64,000 nt of DNA from NCBI GenBank assembly GCA_017521285.1, contig JAFXDG010000099.1, positions 1 to 64,000 of the forward strand. Direction: 5' to 3'. The first letter of the stretch is position 1. Each line of letters starts with the position of its first letter. Both the position numbers and the translations under genes were made by a program. Shown one piece after another: positions 49,677-59,229 of this stretch. The notes beneath the pieces are model-generated. The model saw nothing but the letters and a program-made list of their open reading frames with translations, was not told where the DNA came from and did not search any database. The DNA comes from Bacteroidaceae bacterium (GTDB lineage Bacteria; Bacteroidota; Bacteroidia; Bacteroidales; Bacteroidaceae).

Positions 49677-52004
49677 TTAGAAGGGGTATCCGACGGCAAA
49701 ATGGAAGGTGAAGTCGCGTCCGAAATCGGGATGGAGGATGGGATAATGTTTGCTGTTGTCGGCTGAATAGACCGGATTGATGGCTTTCATACCTCCGTCA
49801 ACTCGCAGGATGAAGAAATCCAGATTCAGTCTGAATCCGATACCGTATGCTACGGCTATTTCGCTGAGGAAATTGTTGAAACGGAAAGCTCCGCCCGGTT
49901 GTTCCTTGTATTCACGCAGGGTCCAGATGTTACCGGCATCAACGAATACGGCTCCGTTCACTATGCTGAAAAGCGAAGTGCGGTATTCAATGCTCATATC
50001 CAATTTTATGTCGCCGGATTGGTTGATGAAGTCAATCTTCCTGTCGCCTCCCGAGTATCTTCCGGGACCTAATGAACGGACTGACCATCCGCGCACACTG
50101 TTTGCTCCTCCCGAGAAATAACGTTTCTCAAATGGCAGAATCGTTGAGTTCCCATAGGGATAGGCAATGCCGAGCGCCGCATGGAAAGCTATGCTGTTCC
50201 GTCGGTCAATCACGATGTGTTGTGTGAAATCGATGTCGCCCTTCACATATTGTGCGTATGCGATGTTTCCTATGGCATATTGTCCGCTGGCCGTCCGTTT
50301 GTCGTACATGGTGCGCGAAATCAGGCTCAGCAGGAGACCCGATGACTCTATATTGGTGCGGATGGAGAAACTGTTCCGTTGCTGCTTGTTTGCCTGTATG
50401 GAGTTTGTTCCTTGTGAATTGTATGAGAAGGAGTATCCCAAACGTGCGATGAACAGATCCTCGTAGTTGTATTTCAGGATGGAGTTGTTGGCCACATTGT
50501 TCAAGTATTCCTCGCGGAAAGTCTTGGAAATGGAGGGCATATATACATAGTTGATGTCGGGCAGATCGACTCGGTGGAACATGCGTTGCATGGTCCATTG
50601 GTAGCTCCACGAGGCTGCTAATACACGACGGGAAAACTCCGGTCGCTCCTGCGTGTTGTACTGAATGCCTAACTCGGACGATGCGTGAATGTGTCGCTTG
50701 AACTCTGTGGAGAGGAATGGGAACATGAAACGGGGGAAGTTCAGTGAAGCTTCGGCACCGTATTCCGTGTAATTGTTGGTTGAATATCCCTGCAAACCGC
50801 TGATAAGCTCGTAAACACCACGCACTTTGAGGGTGAGAGTCTCGCTTCCTTTGAACAGATTCCTGTGTTGGTAGGCCACCGAAGCGGCAAAGCCAAAGTC
50901 GCCGGCCGTATTGGTTCCTTCAATTTCTGTTGTGAAACTCTGTGCGCGTGCCGGAGCTGTCAGGATAAATGCGTCCAGAAGGTTGGAATCCGCCTTTTCC
51001 ACAAAATGGATATTGGTATATTTCAATGCATTCAGCTGGCCGAAGTAGGAATATGTCCTGTCCACGTCTTGGGTACGATAAAGGTTTCCTTTCTGGATGA
51101 AATTGTTTTCGGCCAGAATGCGGGGTCTCAGTGTCAGTGAGTTCCTGTAATGTATATCCAATCCATTGTATGAGATGTGGTTCAGTTGTTTCAGTTGGTT
51201 GCTGTTGATGTTTCCCATGTCGAACTCGGTTACGACGTGGATGCTGTCCAACTTGTATTGCGGGTGGGGGCTGAGGGGAGAGTGTTCATCCTTTTGATAC
51301 AGTGCCAGGTGCATAGTCAGACCTGTTCGTCTGGTTCCTTGTATCGTGTCGGCGGTATAGGTGATGTATTTTTTGTTGAATTTGTAGTATCCGTTGTTTT
51401 TCAGATAGTTTGCAATGCGTTCGCGCTCTTTGTCCAGGGTATTGATGTTCAGAACCATGTTGGGCTTCAGCAGAGACTCGTCCATGATAGCCTCCAACTT
51501 TCGGGCTATCGTGGTGTCGGCTATCTCTCTACGGATGCTGTCAACCCGATATACCTCACCCGGATGTAGCCAATACGTCAGTGTCACTTTGTGTTTTTTG
51601 TAGAACTCCATCAGTTCAACCCGTCCGCCCAGATAACCTAAATTTTGCATGGCCAGTTTCAACTCTGTACACGAGCGGTCGGCTTCTTCCCGTTTATACA
51701 CTACGGGCTCTTCTCCGATTCGTTTCAAGGTACGGTTGAGCCATGTATCTTTCTGGCCGGACATGTTGTAAATGCCCAGCGGAACTTTGGCTACGTTGAA
51801 CCAGCGGGCATTAGGATTTTGTTTTATATAGCCGGACAGTTCGGGAAGGTTCATGTCTTTCTTGGCACACTCCACAGACACTTTGTCGAGCAGGTATTCT
51901 CCCTCGGAAAGGTGTCTGGTCGATGAGCACGACGCAAGCATTCCTGCTCCCCAACAGAGTAGCACGATTACCAATATGTGTATGTATCGCTGGTATTTTC
52001 TCAT
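49677..52004 (-). CDS. tamL: TamL-type BamA/TamA family outer-membrane lipoprotein
   Basis: A 775-residue protein taken from ATG 52004; an in-frame ATG at 52037 lies upstream of the -7 box and is rejected. The signal ends in a lipobox (GAGMLASCSSTRHL), the hallmark of the Bacteroidetes lipoprotein version of TamA. POTRA-like repeats follow (LKLAMQNLGYLGGRVELM, ERERIANYLKNNGYYKFNKK), and residues from about 350 form the 16-strand barrel. Near the end is the BamA signature ARYF-like segment KRYFSGGANSVRGWSVRSLG. It ends in HFAVGYPF with terminal Phe. It is probably involved with TamB in outer-membrane assembly or lipid transport. Confidence 0.88.
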   Translation of the reverse strand: MRKYQRYIHILVIVLLCWGAGMLASCSSTRHLSEGEYLLDKVSVECAKKDMNLPELSGYIKQNPNARWFNVAKVPLGIYNMSGQKDTWLNRTLKRIGEEPVVYKREEADRSCTELKLAMQNLGYLGGRVELMEFYKKHKVTLTYWLHPGEVYRVDSIRREIADTTIARKLEAIMDESLLKPNMVLNINTLDKERERIANYLKNNGYYKFNKKYITYTADTIQGTRRTGLTMHLALYQKDEHSPLSPHPQYKLDSIHVVTEFDMGNINSNQLKQLNHISYNGLDIHYRNSLTLRPRILAENNFIQKGNLYRTQDVDRTYSYFGQLNALKYTNIHFVEKADSNLLDAFILTAPARAQSFTTEIEGTNTAGDFGFAASVAYQHRNLFKGSETLTLKVRGVYELISGLQGYSTNNYTEYGAEASLNFPRFMFPFLSTEFKRHIHASSELGIQYNTQERPEFSRRVLAASWSYQWTMQRMFHRVDLPDINYVYMPSISKTFREEYLNNVANNSILKYNYEDLFIARLGYSFSYNSQGTNSIQANKQQRNSFSIRTNIESSGLLLSLISRTMYDKRTASGQYAIGNIAYAQYVKGDIDFTQHIVIDRRNSIAFHAALGIAYPYGNSTILPFEKRYFSGGANSVRGWSVRSLGPGRYSGGDRKIDFINQSGDIKLDMSIEYRTSLFSIVNGAVFVDAGNIWTLREYKEQPGGAFRFNNFLSEIAVAYGIGFRLNLDFFILRVDGGMKAINPVYSADNSKHYPILHPDFGRDFTFHFAVGYPF

Positions 52005-52023
52005 TCCTTGGTGAAAATATCCG

Positions 52024-52031
52024 CAAAGATA
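52024..52031 (-). promoter_or_regulatory. -7 box of tamL
   Basis: The minus strand reads TATCTTTG, 20 bases before the chosen start. It places the transcript start after the alternative upstream ATG and so decides the start codon. Confidence 0.65.
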
Positions 52032-52053
52032 GTTCAAATAAAAAAAATATTCG

Positions 52054-52061
52054 TAGCTTTG
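52054..52061 (+). promoter_or_regulatory. -7 box of the SpoU methylase gene
   Basis: TAGCTTTG, 31 bases before the ATG at 52092, divergent from the tamL box. Confidence 0.55.
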
Positions 52062-52091
52062 TCTGACTTTTAATCAAAGAATATCATTTTT

Positions 52092-52853
52092 ATGCTGAGT
52101 AAAGCCAAATTGAAGTATATCCGTTCGCTCGAACTGAAGAAGAACCGCAAGGCAGAGCAGACCTTTGTGGCCGAAGGACCGAAGGTGGTGGGCGACATGT
52201 TGCCTCACTTTCTCTGTCGTCTGTTGGTGGCTACTGACGAATGGCACCGCCTACATGCCGATGCTATGGCTGATGAGAAAGTGACGGTGAAGTCTGACGA
52301 ACTTACCCGTGCCAGTTTCCTGAAGACACCACAAGAGGTGTTGGCCGTTTTTGCTATGGAGGCTGAGGAGGAATGCCCGGTTTCTGTAGCTGCTTCCGAA
52401 CTCTGTCTGGCTCTCGATGATGTGCAAGACCCCGGAAATCTTGGTACCATCATCCGTTTGGCTGATTGGTTCGGCATCCGCCACATCTTCTGCTCTCCAG
52501 CCACGGCCGATGCTTATAATCCCAAGGTGGTACAGGCTACGATGGGAGCTTTGGCGCGTGTGAAGCTTCACTATGCTCCTCTGCCTCCTTTGCTTGAAGA
52601 GTTGAAGGCGGCAGCTGTGCCCGTCTATGGGACTTTTCTTGATGGGGAAGACCTCTACGAAAAATCCCTCGCTCCCCATGGACTTGTCATCATGGGTAAC
52701 GAGGGAAATGGTATTTCACCCGAAGTGGCTTCTTACGTCAGTGAACGCCTTTTTATTCCCAACTATCCCGCTGGAGTGGAGACATCCGAATCGCTTAATG
52801 TTGCTACTGCTACGGCCATCATCTGTGCCGAGTTCCGTCGTCGGATGCGGTAA
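52092..52853 (+). CDS. SpoU/TrmH family RNA 2'-O-methyltransferase
   Basis: A 253-residue enzyme that should methylate a ribose in rRNA or tRNA using S-adenosylmethionine. An N-terminal substrate-binding domain (residues 1-95, with RKAEQTFVAEGPKVV) precedes the knotted SPOUT domain with all three motifs: ALDDVQDPGNLGTIIRLADW, GLVIMGNEGNGISPEV and VETSESLNVATATAI. The family includes RlmB, TsnR and TrmH; the target cannot be chosen from sequence. A hairpin element lies after the stop. Confidence 0.9.
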   Translation: MLSKAKLKYIRSLELKKNRKAEQTFVAEGPKVVGDMLPHFLCRLLVATDEWHRLHADAMADEKVTVKSDELTRASFLKTPQEVLAVFAMEAEEECPVSVAASELCLALDDVQDPGNLGTIIRLADWFGIRHIFCSPATADAYNPKVVQATMGALARVKLHYAPLPPLLEELKAAAVPVYGTFLDGEDLYEKSLAPHGLVIMGNEGNGISPEVASYVSERLFIPNYPAGVETSESLNVATATAIICAEFRRRMR

Positions 52854-52910
52854 GTCGCGTTCTCTTCTTGCATATATATATATTAATAGGTATGCGCGGA
52901 GAGTAATTTT

Positions 52911-52985
52911 AGACGTGGATGGTGTAGATAAATTGTATAATAATTAAGATAAATCCGCGTCATCTGCGTCTGAAAAGTTAATTAT
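52911..52985. repeat. GCGGAT-word hairpin element, copy 5
   Basis: A short copy: arms agacgtggatggtgtagat and aatccgcgtcatctgcgtct, with the right flank tgaaaagttaattatgtcac. The left arm has decayed. Confidence 0.8.
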
Positions 52986-53014
52986 GTCACTCCTTTTTTC
53001 TGAGTTTGCCCAGC

Positions 53015-53731
53015 TCAGAATTCCAAACCGAAAACAAAGAAGGTATTCTCTGTAGCAGGGTTCACTATCACTTTACCTGTGGCGTTGAAAGAGATGGCCG
53101 GTGTCAGTTTCACCTCTTTGCTCAATCCCACAGCTGCTTCACATACCATGAAGCGGTTGGCTTCGTAGGTGGAGCTTCCCCATGGTGTGGCACCTACCGA
53201 AGCTACACCCTCGAAACCTGCTAAGGTGAAGGGTACTTCGGCCTGGATGTACGAGGTGTATTCGCGTTTGCCCTCGTCGTCGTAATCATATCCTCCAAAG
53301 TAGGTACTCCATTGGAGTGAGAGGAATCCGAAATCGTATCCGATGCTTCCCTCCAATGTGTGCAGGGTTGAGTGGGCAGAATAGTTGAAGAACTTGTCAG
53401 TCTCGCCCGAGCCAACGAACCAATAGTCTGTCACGGCCAATGACAAGTTGCCCAGTTCATATCCCAACGAGAAATCTATCTCGCGGTGATTGTCAGTGGC
53501 AATGCCGGCTGACCCCCATACGTTCAACGACAAGTTTTTCCATCCTACCGTCAGCGATGGTTGTACACTGATGTCGCCCAAGTTTTGTCCATGCCAGATA
53601 TAGTTGCTCACCAAATTGGCATTCAGTTCGGCATACACATCATTCTCTTCTTCCTCCTGTGCCCATGCGGCGGTTGGCAGTGCCAGTGCTATCAGGGCGC
53701 CGAGCATCATTTTCTTCATGTTCCTTTTCAT
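53015..53731 (-). CDS. Outer-membrane beta-barrel protein, unknown function
   Basis: A 238-residue exported protein (signal MLGALIALALPTAAWAQ). The mature chain starts with an acidic EEEENDVYAELNANLVSNYI, followed by alternating strands such as LSLNVWGSAGIATD, IDFSLGYELGNLSLAVTDYW and LSLQWSTYFGGYDYDD. It ends in FFVFGLEF with a terminal Phe. The size suggests about 10-12 strands. It resembles the TorF/putative OMP group common in Bacteroides; no substrate is evident. It lies 18 bases after the flavin reductase-like gene on the same strand. Confidence 0.78.
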   Translation of the reverse strand: MKRNMKKMMLGALIALALPTAAWAQEEEENDVYAELNANLVSNYIWHGQNLGDISVQPSLTVGWKNLSLNVWGSAGIATDNHREIDFSLGYELGNLSLAVTDYWFVGSGETDKFFNYSAHSTLHTLEGSIGYDFGFLSLQWSTYFGGYDYDDEGKREYTSYIQAEVPFTLAGFEGVASVGATPWGSSTYEANRFMVCEAAVGLSKEVKLTPAISFNATGKVIVNPATENTFFVFGLEF

Positions 53732-53749
53732 TTATGTTTGTTTTTTCAA

Positions 53750-54316
53750 TTATTTTTTCTTCTCTACTGACCAACCGAATTTCCCTATTTTCTGGCCCAG
53801 TTCGTAGTATCCACCATGAACGTAGGCCATGAGGCCGCTGGCGACAAGATCGAACTTGCCTGTCTCTTCGTCGAGGTATTTCTCGTCGGCTTTTACGTTG
53901 AGCACTTCGGCTATGAACATGTCGTGTGAGCCGAGGGAAACAACCTCTTTTACACGGCATTCAATGCAGAGGGGTGACTCTTCGATAATGGGACACTTCA
54001 CACATTTGGCTTTGCCGGGAGTGAGGTGCATCTCTTCGAATTTATTGTAGTCTTTACCCGAACGTACACCGCACCAGTCGGTGGCAAAGGCCATGTCGCG
54101 GGTAGTGAGGTTGATGACGAACTCCATGTTCTTTTTCAGAATGGGGTAGGAGTGTCGTTCGGGACGTACACTGATGTAGCACATGGCCGGCTCAGAACAG
54201 ATGGTGCCCGTCCATGCTACAGTCAGGATGTTGTATTCATCGGGAGTGCTTCCGCAACTCACCAATGCAGCAGGCAGGGGATAAATCATTGTCCCCGGTT
54301 TCCAGTCTTGTTTCAT
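53750..54316 (-). CDS. Flavin reductase-like FMN-binding protein
   Basis: A 188-residue protein with the split-barrel FMN-binding fold of flavin reductases. The family pattern is seen in [40 protein letters not shown], the conserved MEFVINL strand and FIAEVLNV. The SxR segment ([15 protein letters not shown]) probably contacts FMN. The substrate is unknown. Its ATG overlaps the pyrI stop by 4 bases, so translation is coupled. Confidence 0.88.
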   Translation of the reverse strand: MKQDWKPGTMIYPLPAALVSCGSTPDEYNILTVAWTGTICSEPAMCYISVRPERHSYPILKKNMEFVINLTTRDMAFATDWCGVRSGKDYNKFEEMHLTPGKAKCVKCPIIEESPLCIECRVKEVVSLGSHDMFIAEVLNVKADEKYLDEETGKFDLVASGLMAYVHGGYYELGQKIGKFGWSVEKKK

Positions 54317-54771
54317 ACCAATTTCACATTCTCAATCTGTTGTGTCTTCTCGCAATAGTGACACTTGAGTGTGCCCTGCTCCTTGTCCACTACGTGGAAG
54401 AGTGTGTCCATGCCCGGCTCGTTGTTGGTGATGCACTTGGGGTTGGCACATTTGACGATGCCGCGCATTTCGTCGGGCATGTTCACTGTTTTCTTTTCCA
54501 CCACTTCGTAGTTACGGATGATGTTCAGTTTCACGCTGGAGGCCACTACGGAGAGACGGCTTATCTCTTCGTCGGTAAAGAATCGGTCGGCCACCTTGAT
54601 GATGCCTTTGCTTCCCAACTTCTTACTTTCGAGGTTGGCTCCGATGGTGATGGGTGTCTTCATGTCCTGCAGGCCGAGGAGTGAAACCACGGTGAAGACT
54701 TTCTCTGCCGGTATGTGATCAATAACCGTACCATTTTCAAGGGCGGCTACTTGAAGTTCTTTCTTGTCCAT
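54313..54771 (-). CDS. pyrI: Aspartate carbamoyltransferase regulatory chain
   Basis: A 152-residue regulatory subunit of ATCase, which binds CTP/ATP and controls the first step of pyrimidine synthesis. The N-terminal nucleotide domain shows [20 protein letters not shown] and [20 protein letters not shown]. The C-terminal zinc domain carries its four cysteines in [11 protein letters not shown] and [10 protein letters not shown]. It is second in the operon after pyrB but is separated from it by a G-rich repeat. Confidence 0.95.
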   Translation of the reverse strand: MDKKELQVAALENGTVIDHIPAEKVFTVVSLLGLQDMKTPITIGANLESKKLGSKGIIKVADRFFTDEEISRLSVVASSVKLNIIRNYEVVEKKTVNMPDEMRGIVKCANPKCITNNEPGMDTLFHVVDKEQGTLKCHYCEKTQQIENVKLV

Positions 54772-54779
54772 AATATGTA

Positions 54780-54890
54780 GTCATATAGGACCCTTCCCCT
54801 TACCCCTCCCTTGGGAGAGGAGTAGAATGTGTTGCTATACTATTCACTCCTTCCCCTTGGGGAAGGTTGGGATGGGGTCTGTTCTTTTTA
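54780..54890. repeat. G/C-rich inverted repeat, copy 2 (inside pyrB-pyrI)
   Basis: Contains cccctcccttgggagagga and tccttccccttggggaagg, the reverse of the arrangement at 23.5 kb; the outer words are GGACCC and GGGGTC-like. It fills the pyrB-pyrI gap and touches the pyrB stop. In this position it may set the ratio of catalytic to regulatory subunits. Confidence 0.8.
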
Positions 54891-55835
54891 TTTAATTATC
54901 GTTTTATCCTCTCTCACCTCGTCAATGGTGATTCCCAAGCAGTCGCAGATGAGTGCCTGACGGGCAAAGAGTCCGTTATGTGCCTGTTGGAAGTAATAAG
55001 CCTTTTCGTTGCTGTCCACGTCGTAGGCAATCTCGTTCACGCGGGGCAGCGGATGCAGAATGCGCAGGTTGGGACGTGTGGATGCCAACATGCTGTTCTT
55101 CAATATATATACATCTTTCACCCGCTCGTACTCCATCAGGTCAGTGAAGCGTTCGCGTTGCACACGGGTCATGTATAGGATGTCAGCCTCGGCGATAGTC
55201 TGTTCGTCAAACTCCGTATGCTCTTCGTAGCGGATACCCTGTGCGCGGCAATAAGCTTTGTATTCCTCGGGCATCTTCAACTCCTCGGGAGCAATGAAAT
55301 GGAAAGTCGGATTGAAGTGGCGCATGGCCATCAGCAGCGAGTGTACCGTGCGGCCATACTTCAGGTCGCCCACCAGATAGATGTTCAGATTCTCCAGTGT
55401 ACCCTGTGTCTTGTAGATGCTGTAGAGGTCGAGCATCGTTTGCGAAGGATGTTGGTTGGCACCGTCTCCGGCATTGATGATGGGCACGGGAGCCACTTCG
55501 CTGGCATAGCGTGCAGCACCCTCCAGATAGTGGCGCATCACGATGATGTCGGCATAGTTAGAAACCATCATGATGGTATCTTTCAGTGTCTCACCCTTTG
55601 ATGAACTGGTCACCTTCGGGTCAGTAAATCCGATGACGCGTGCTCCCAATCTGTTGGCAGCTGTCTCGAAACTCAAGCGGGTGCGTGTTGAGGGTTCAAA
55701 AAACAAGGTGGCCACCACCCGTCCGTCCAAAATCTTACGGTTGGGATGCTCTTCGAACAGTTTGGCCATCTCAAGGAGGTACATGATTTTCTCCTTGGAG
55801 TGCTCTGCAATGGTAACTAAACTTCTGTTTTCCAT
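54888..55835 (-). CDS. pyrB: Aspartate carbamoyltransferase catalytic chain
   Basis: A 315-residue catalytic subunit joining carbamoyl phosphate and aspartate. The start at 55835 ([20 protein letters not shown]) is chosen over one nine codons upstream because it matches the family N terminus. Carbamoyl-phosphate motif [15 protein letters not shown], then [32 protein letters not shown], and the aspartate-binding [11 protein letters not shown] are all present. A TACCTTTA box on the minus strand at 55880-55887 is a likely promoter. The pyrB, pyrI and flavin reductase order suggests one transcript. Confidence 0.96.
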   Translation of the reverse strand: MENRSLVTIAEHSKEKIMYLLEMAKLFEEHPNRKILDGRVVATLFFEPSTRTRLSFETAANRLGARVIGFTDPKVTSSSKGETLKDTIMMVSNYADIIVMRHYLEGAARYASEVAPVPIINAGDGANQHPSQTMLDLYSIYKTQGTLENLNIYLVGDLKYGRTVHSLLMAMRHFNPTFHFIAPEELKMPEEYKAYCRAQGIRYEEHTEFDEQTIAEADILYMTRVQRERFTDLMEYERVKDVYILKNSMLASTRPNLRILHPLPRVNEIAYDVDSNEKAYYFQQAHNGLFARQALICDCLGITIDEVREDKTIIK

Positions 55836-55887
55836 ATTATTTAGGTATATACGTTCTACCAATTTTATGTAATTGGGTGTAAAGGTA

Positions 55888-56152
55888 CGAAATTAAATTG
55901 ATACGCGAGGTGTAGCGGCAGAGGTTTTTTTCACATTCCTTGCATAACCTTCCAAGAGTCCTTAAAAGATGAGTAGGAAATCTAATCTTTCATACAGTGG
56001 GATGAACCATTCCTGTCGGTTTGCGTTTGTAGCTCAGGATGGGCAGGGAAGGAGGGTATAACCTTTGAAGAGAAGCCATGGCCTGACGAGGTAGCCTCCA
56101 GCGTAGTGCATCATCCAAGAATCAGTTATTAAAATAAAATAGGTAAAAGATT
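55888..56152. other. Gap between divergent pyrB and the YtxH-like gene
   Basis: The only signal I see is the pyrB -7 box at its left edge. The segment cctgtcggtttgcgtttgta contains TTTG sites, and an aacctttg sequence occurs further on, but no full promoter, RNA or gene can be supported. Confidence 0.4.
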
Positions 56153-56374
56153 ATGGATTGTTGTAGTAAATCAAACTTTTGGATTGGCCTCGGATTGGGA
56201 GCTGTCCTGGGTGCAGTGTGTTGCCATGTTTCGCGTACGCAGCAGGCAAAGGAGTTGAAAAACAAATTGTGTGACGCCATGCATAAGATGGGTGACAAGA
56301 CCACAGAAATGTGGAACAATGCCAAAGACAAAGTGGCTGAAAAGGTACAAGAGGTCAACTCATTGAAAAATTAG
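56153..56374 (+). CDS. Small YtxH-like protein
   Basis: A 73-residue protein, start MDCCSKSNFWIGLGLGAVLG. One glycine-rich hydrophobic helix (residues 9-26) is followed by an amphipathic helix of the YtxH/gas-vesicle-GvpP type (DKTTEMWNNAKDKVAEKVQE). Proteins of this shape are often stress-related, but the function is unknown. The two cysteines after the start and the pair in VCCHVS are notable. Confidence 0.75.
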   Translation: MDCCSKSNFWIGLGLGAVLGAVCCHVSRTQQAKELKNKLCDAMHKMGDKTTEMWNNAKDKVAEKVQEVNSLKN

Positions 56375-56454
56375 TGTACTTCCTCCTTGAGAAGACAATC
56401 CCCGTAACCAATCTGTCGGACCAATCCATCAAGAAGGTTGCGGGGGTATTTTTT

Positions 56455-56645
56455 ATTTCAAACGCTGAAACACTGAGGCGCAGAGGTCTCTTTTTTAGAG
56501 TTTAATAGAGACTTGGAGAGTAAAACGCTCTACGAACGTTTTGAGGTGTACCATTGGCTGACTTGTCGGCCAAAACTCTGCTACTCAGGACATATCCTGT
56601 CGAATGGAAGGAACCTCTGCGCCTCAGCGTCTCTGCGTTTTTTAA
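56455..56645. repeat. Short-word inverted repeat with wide spacing
   Basis: Left arm aacactgaggcgcagaggtc, right arm aacctctgcgcctcagcgtc plus tctgcgtttttt, about 130 bases apart. It lies between the YtxH-like gene and PBP1A; the spacer has no gene. Confidence 0.75.
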
Positions 56646-56740
56646 ATAATTCAACTTTCGCTGAATAGTTGCGGAGACTTGCTTCTCCGCTAAAAAAATA
56701 TAATCTTGCGGCTTTCTTTCGTTATTATTGCACTTTTGCG

Positions 56741-56748
56741 TATCTTTG
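56741..56748 (+). promoter_or_regulatory. -7 box of the PBP1A gene
   Basis: TATCTTTG, a perfect box, 60 bases before the ATG at 56808. Confidence 0.65.
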
Positions 56749-56807
56749 CACCTTAATTAATTTAGATTCTGCAAGTAATGCTTGCGGGACTTCATTGTTT
56801 TGAAAAT

Positions 56808-59129
56808 ATGAGAAAGAAAATAATCTATACCCTTTGGGTGCTTTTCTTGCTGGCCGTGGGCAGTGTGTTTTTCCTGTTTTATGCCATCTCCAAGGGATGG
56901 ATTGGCTATATGCCGCCCATTGAGGAGTTGGAGAATCCGAATTACAAGTTTGCCACACAGGTGATTTCGGCTGATGGCGAGACGATGGGTACATGGTCGT
57001 ACCAGAAGAACAACCGTGTGTACGTCAGCTATCAGCAGTTGCCCAAGAACTTGATTGATGCGCTGGTGGCGACCGAGGATGTGCGCTTCCGCGAACATTC
57101 GGGCATCGACTTCCGTGCCTTTATGCGTGCGCTGGTGAAGCGTGGGTTGATGGGCGACAAGAATGCGGGCGGTGGCTCTACCATCACCCAGCAGTTGGCC
57201 AAGCAGCTCTACTCCGAAGTGGCGGGAAGCACGCTGGAGCGACTCTTCCAGAAGCCTATCGAGTGGGTGATTGCCGTGAACCTGGAGAAATACTATTCGA
57301 AGGAGGAGATTCTGAGCATGTATCTCAACTATTTCGACTTCAACTACAATGCCATCGGTATCAAGACGGCATCGAACACCTACTTCGGTAAGGATCCCTG
57401 GGACTTGAATGTGGAGGAGAGCGCCATGCTGGTTGGTATGTGTAAAAACCCCTCGCTCTACAATCCGCGCCGATTCAAGACGAATGCGTTGAACCGTCGT
57501 AATACGGTGCTTTCACAGATGGAGAAGGCGGGTTATCTGACCGCGGCTGCATGTGACTCGTTGCAGGCGATGCCCATCGAACTGAAGTTTCGCCGTGCCG
57601 ACCACAAGGAGGGTATTGCCACCTATCTGCGTATGTATCTGCGCGACCGCATGATGGCGAAGAAGCCTGTGCGCAGCTATTATCCCGACTGGCAATACCA
57701 GAAGTATTATGAAGATTCGCTCTCATGGGAGACCGACCCCCTGTATGGCTGGTGCAACAAGAATTTCAAGAAGGACGGACGCCCCTACAACATTTATACT
57801 GACGGATTGAAGGTATATACCACCATCAACAGCCGTATGCAACGCTATGCTGAGGAGGCGGTGGACGAGCATGTGAAGAAATATCTGCAACCGGCTTTCT
57901 TCAAGGAGAAGAAGGGCAGACGCACGGCTCCCTATACCAACAAATTGTCGTCGGACGAGGTGGAGACCATCCTCACTCGCGCCATGAAGCAGAGCGAACG
58001 CTACCGCCTGATGCGCAATGCCGGATATACGGCCGATCAGATAAGGAAGGCTTTTGACGAACCGCACGAAATGACTGTGTTCAGTTATGAACGGGGCGAG
58101 ATTGACACTGTGATGTCGTCTATGGACTCTATCCGCTACTACAAACATTTCCTGCGTTGCGGATTCATGTCGATGGAGCCTTCTACCGGTTATGTGAAGG
58201 CATACGTGGGAGGCCCTGACTTCACCCATTTCCAATACGATATGGCTATGGTGGGTCGTCGTCAGGTAGGTTCGACCATCAAGCCTTACCTCTACACACT
58301 GGCTATGGAGAACGGATTCAGCCCGTGTGACGAGACACGAAACGTGGAGCAGACCATCATCACCGAGGACGGAAAGCCCTGGAGTCCGCGCAACACCAAC
58401 CGCAACCGATATGGCGAGATGGTGACGCTGAAATGGGGACTTGCCCAGTCGAATAACTGGATTTCGGCTTACCTGATGAGCAAACTCAATCCGTATGCGT
58501 TCAAGAATCTGCTTCATAGCTTCGGTATCCGTAATCTCGACATCCAGCCGACTCCGGCACTTTGCTTGGGACCTTGTGAAATATCGGTGGGCGAGATGGT
58601 GAGTGCCTACACGGCCTTTGCCAACAAGGGAATACGTGCCAAGGCGATGTTTGTGACCCACATCGAGGACAACGACGGAAACATCCTGGCTACCTTCACT
58701 CCCGAGATGGAGGAGGTTATCAGCGAGGAGAGTTCGTACAAGATGCTGACCATGCTTCGTGCCGTCATCAACGAAGGTACGGGCGGACGCATCCGTGCCC
58801 GTTACAAGATTACGGCAGACATGGGTGGAAAGACGGGTACAACGAATAACAACTCCGACGGGTGGTTCATGGGTTTCACCCCTTCGCTCGTCAGTGGTTG
58901 TTGGGTGGGTGGTGAAGATCGCGACATCCATTTCGACGGTATGTATTACGGACAGGGAGCTTCGATGGCGCTTCCCATCTGGGGACTCTATATGAATAAG
59001 GTGTATGCCGACAAGTCACTCGGATATTCTCAGGAAGAGACCTTCCGCATACCCGAAGACTATGATCCATGCAAGAGCATTTCGGAAGTGGAGATGCACA
59101 TGCAGGAGTTGGAGGAGTTGTTCCAATAA
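56808..59129 (+). CDS. Class A penicillin-binding protein (PBP1A type)
   Basis: A 773-residue bifunctional murein synthase. Start 56808 (MRKKIIYTLWVLFLLAVGSV) opens directly into the membrane anchor; an upstream ATG adds ten residues. The GT51 glycosyltransferase domain (residues 60-230) has ALVATEDVRFREHSGIDF with the catalytic Glu, and GGSTITQQLAKQLYS. The transpeptidase domain (about 450-720) shows SxxK in GSTIKPYLYTL, SxN in AQSNNWISAYL and KTG in GKTGTTNNNSDGWFMG. It polymerises and crosslinks peptidoglycan on the outer face of the inner membrane. The gene has its own promoter and is followed by a word hairpin and purN. Confidence 0.95.
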   Translation: MRKKIIYTLWVLFLLAVGSVFFLFYAISKGWIGYMPPIEELENPNYKFATQVISADGETMGTWSYQKNNRVYVSYQQLPKNLIDALVATEDVRFREHSGIDFRAFMRALVKRGLMGDKNAGGGSTITQQLAKQLYSEVAGSTLERLFQKPIEWVIAVNLEKYYSKEEILSMYLNYFDFNYNAIGIKTASNTYFGKDPWDLNVEESAMLVGMCKNPSLYNPRRFKTNALNRRNTVLSQMEKAGYLTAAACDSLQAMPIELKFRRADHKEGIATYLRMYLRDRMMAKKPVRSYYPDWQYQKYYEDSLSWETDPLYGWCNKNFKKDGRPYNIYTDGLKVYTTINSRMQRYAEEAVDEHVKKYLQPAFFKEKKGRRTAPYTNKLSSDEVETILTRAMKQSERYRLMRNAGYTADQIRKAFDEPHEMTVFSYERGEIDTVMSSMDSIRYYKHFLRCGFMSMEPSTGYVKAYVGGPDFTHFQYDMAMVGRRQVGSTIKPYLYTLAMENGFSPCDETRNVEQTIITEDGKPWSPRNTNRNRYGEMVTLKWGLAQSNNWISAYLMSKLNPYAFKNLLHSFGIRNLDIQPTPALCLGPCEISVGEMVSAYTAFANKGIRAKAMFVTHIEDNDGNILATFTPEMEEVISEESSYKMLTMLRAVINEGTGGRIRARYKITADMGGKTGTTNNNSDGWFMGFTPSLVSGCWVGGEDRDIHFDGMYYGQGASMALPIWGLYMNKVYADKSLGYSQEETFRIPEDYDPCKSISEVEMHMQELEELFQ

Positions 59130-59132
59130 GAA

Positions 59133-59221
59133 GTTTAAGGTTTAAAGTTCAAGGTTCAAAAGTGTATGGTTAAGACTTTGCAATGGTAATGGCTTTGAAC
59201 CTTGAACTTTGATTTTAGTTG
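59133..59221. repeat. Short-word hairpin, gttcaaggttcaa type
   Basis: Left arm ggtttaaagttcaaggttca, right arm tttgaaccttgaactttgat, with about 37 bases between. It fills the gap from the PBP1A stop to purN. Confidence 0.85.
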
Positions 59222-59229
59222 ATTTTCCA

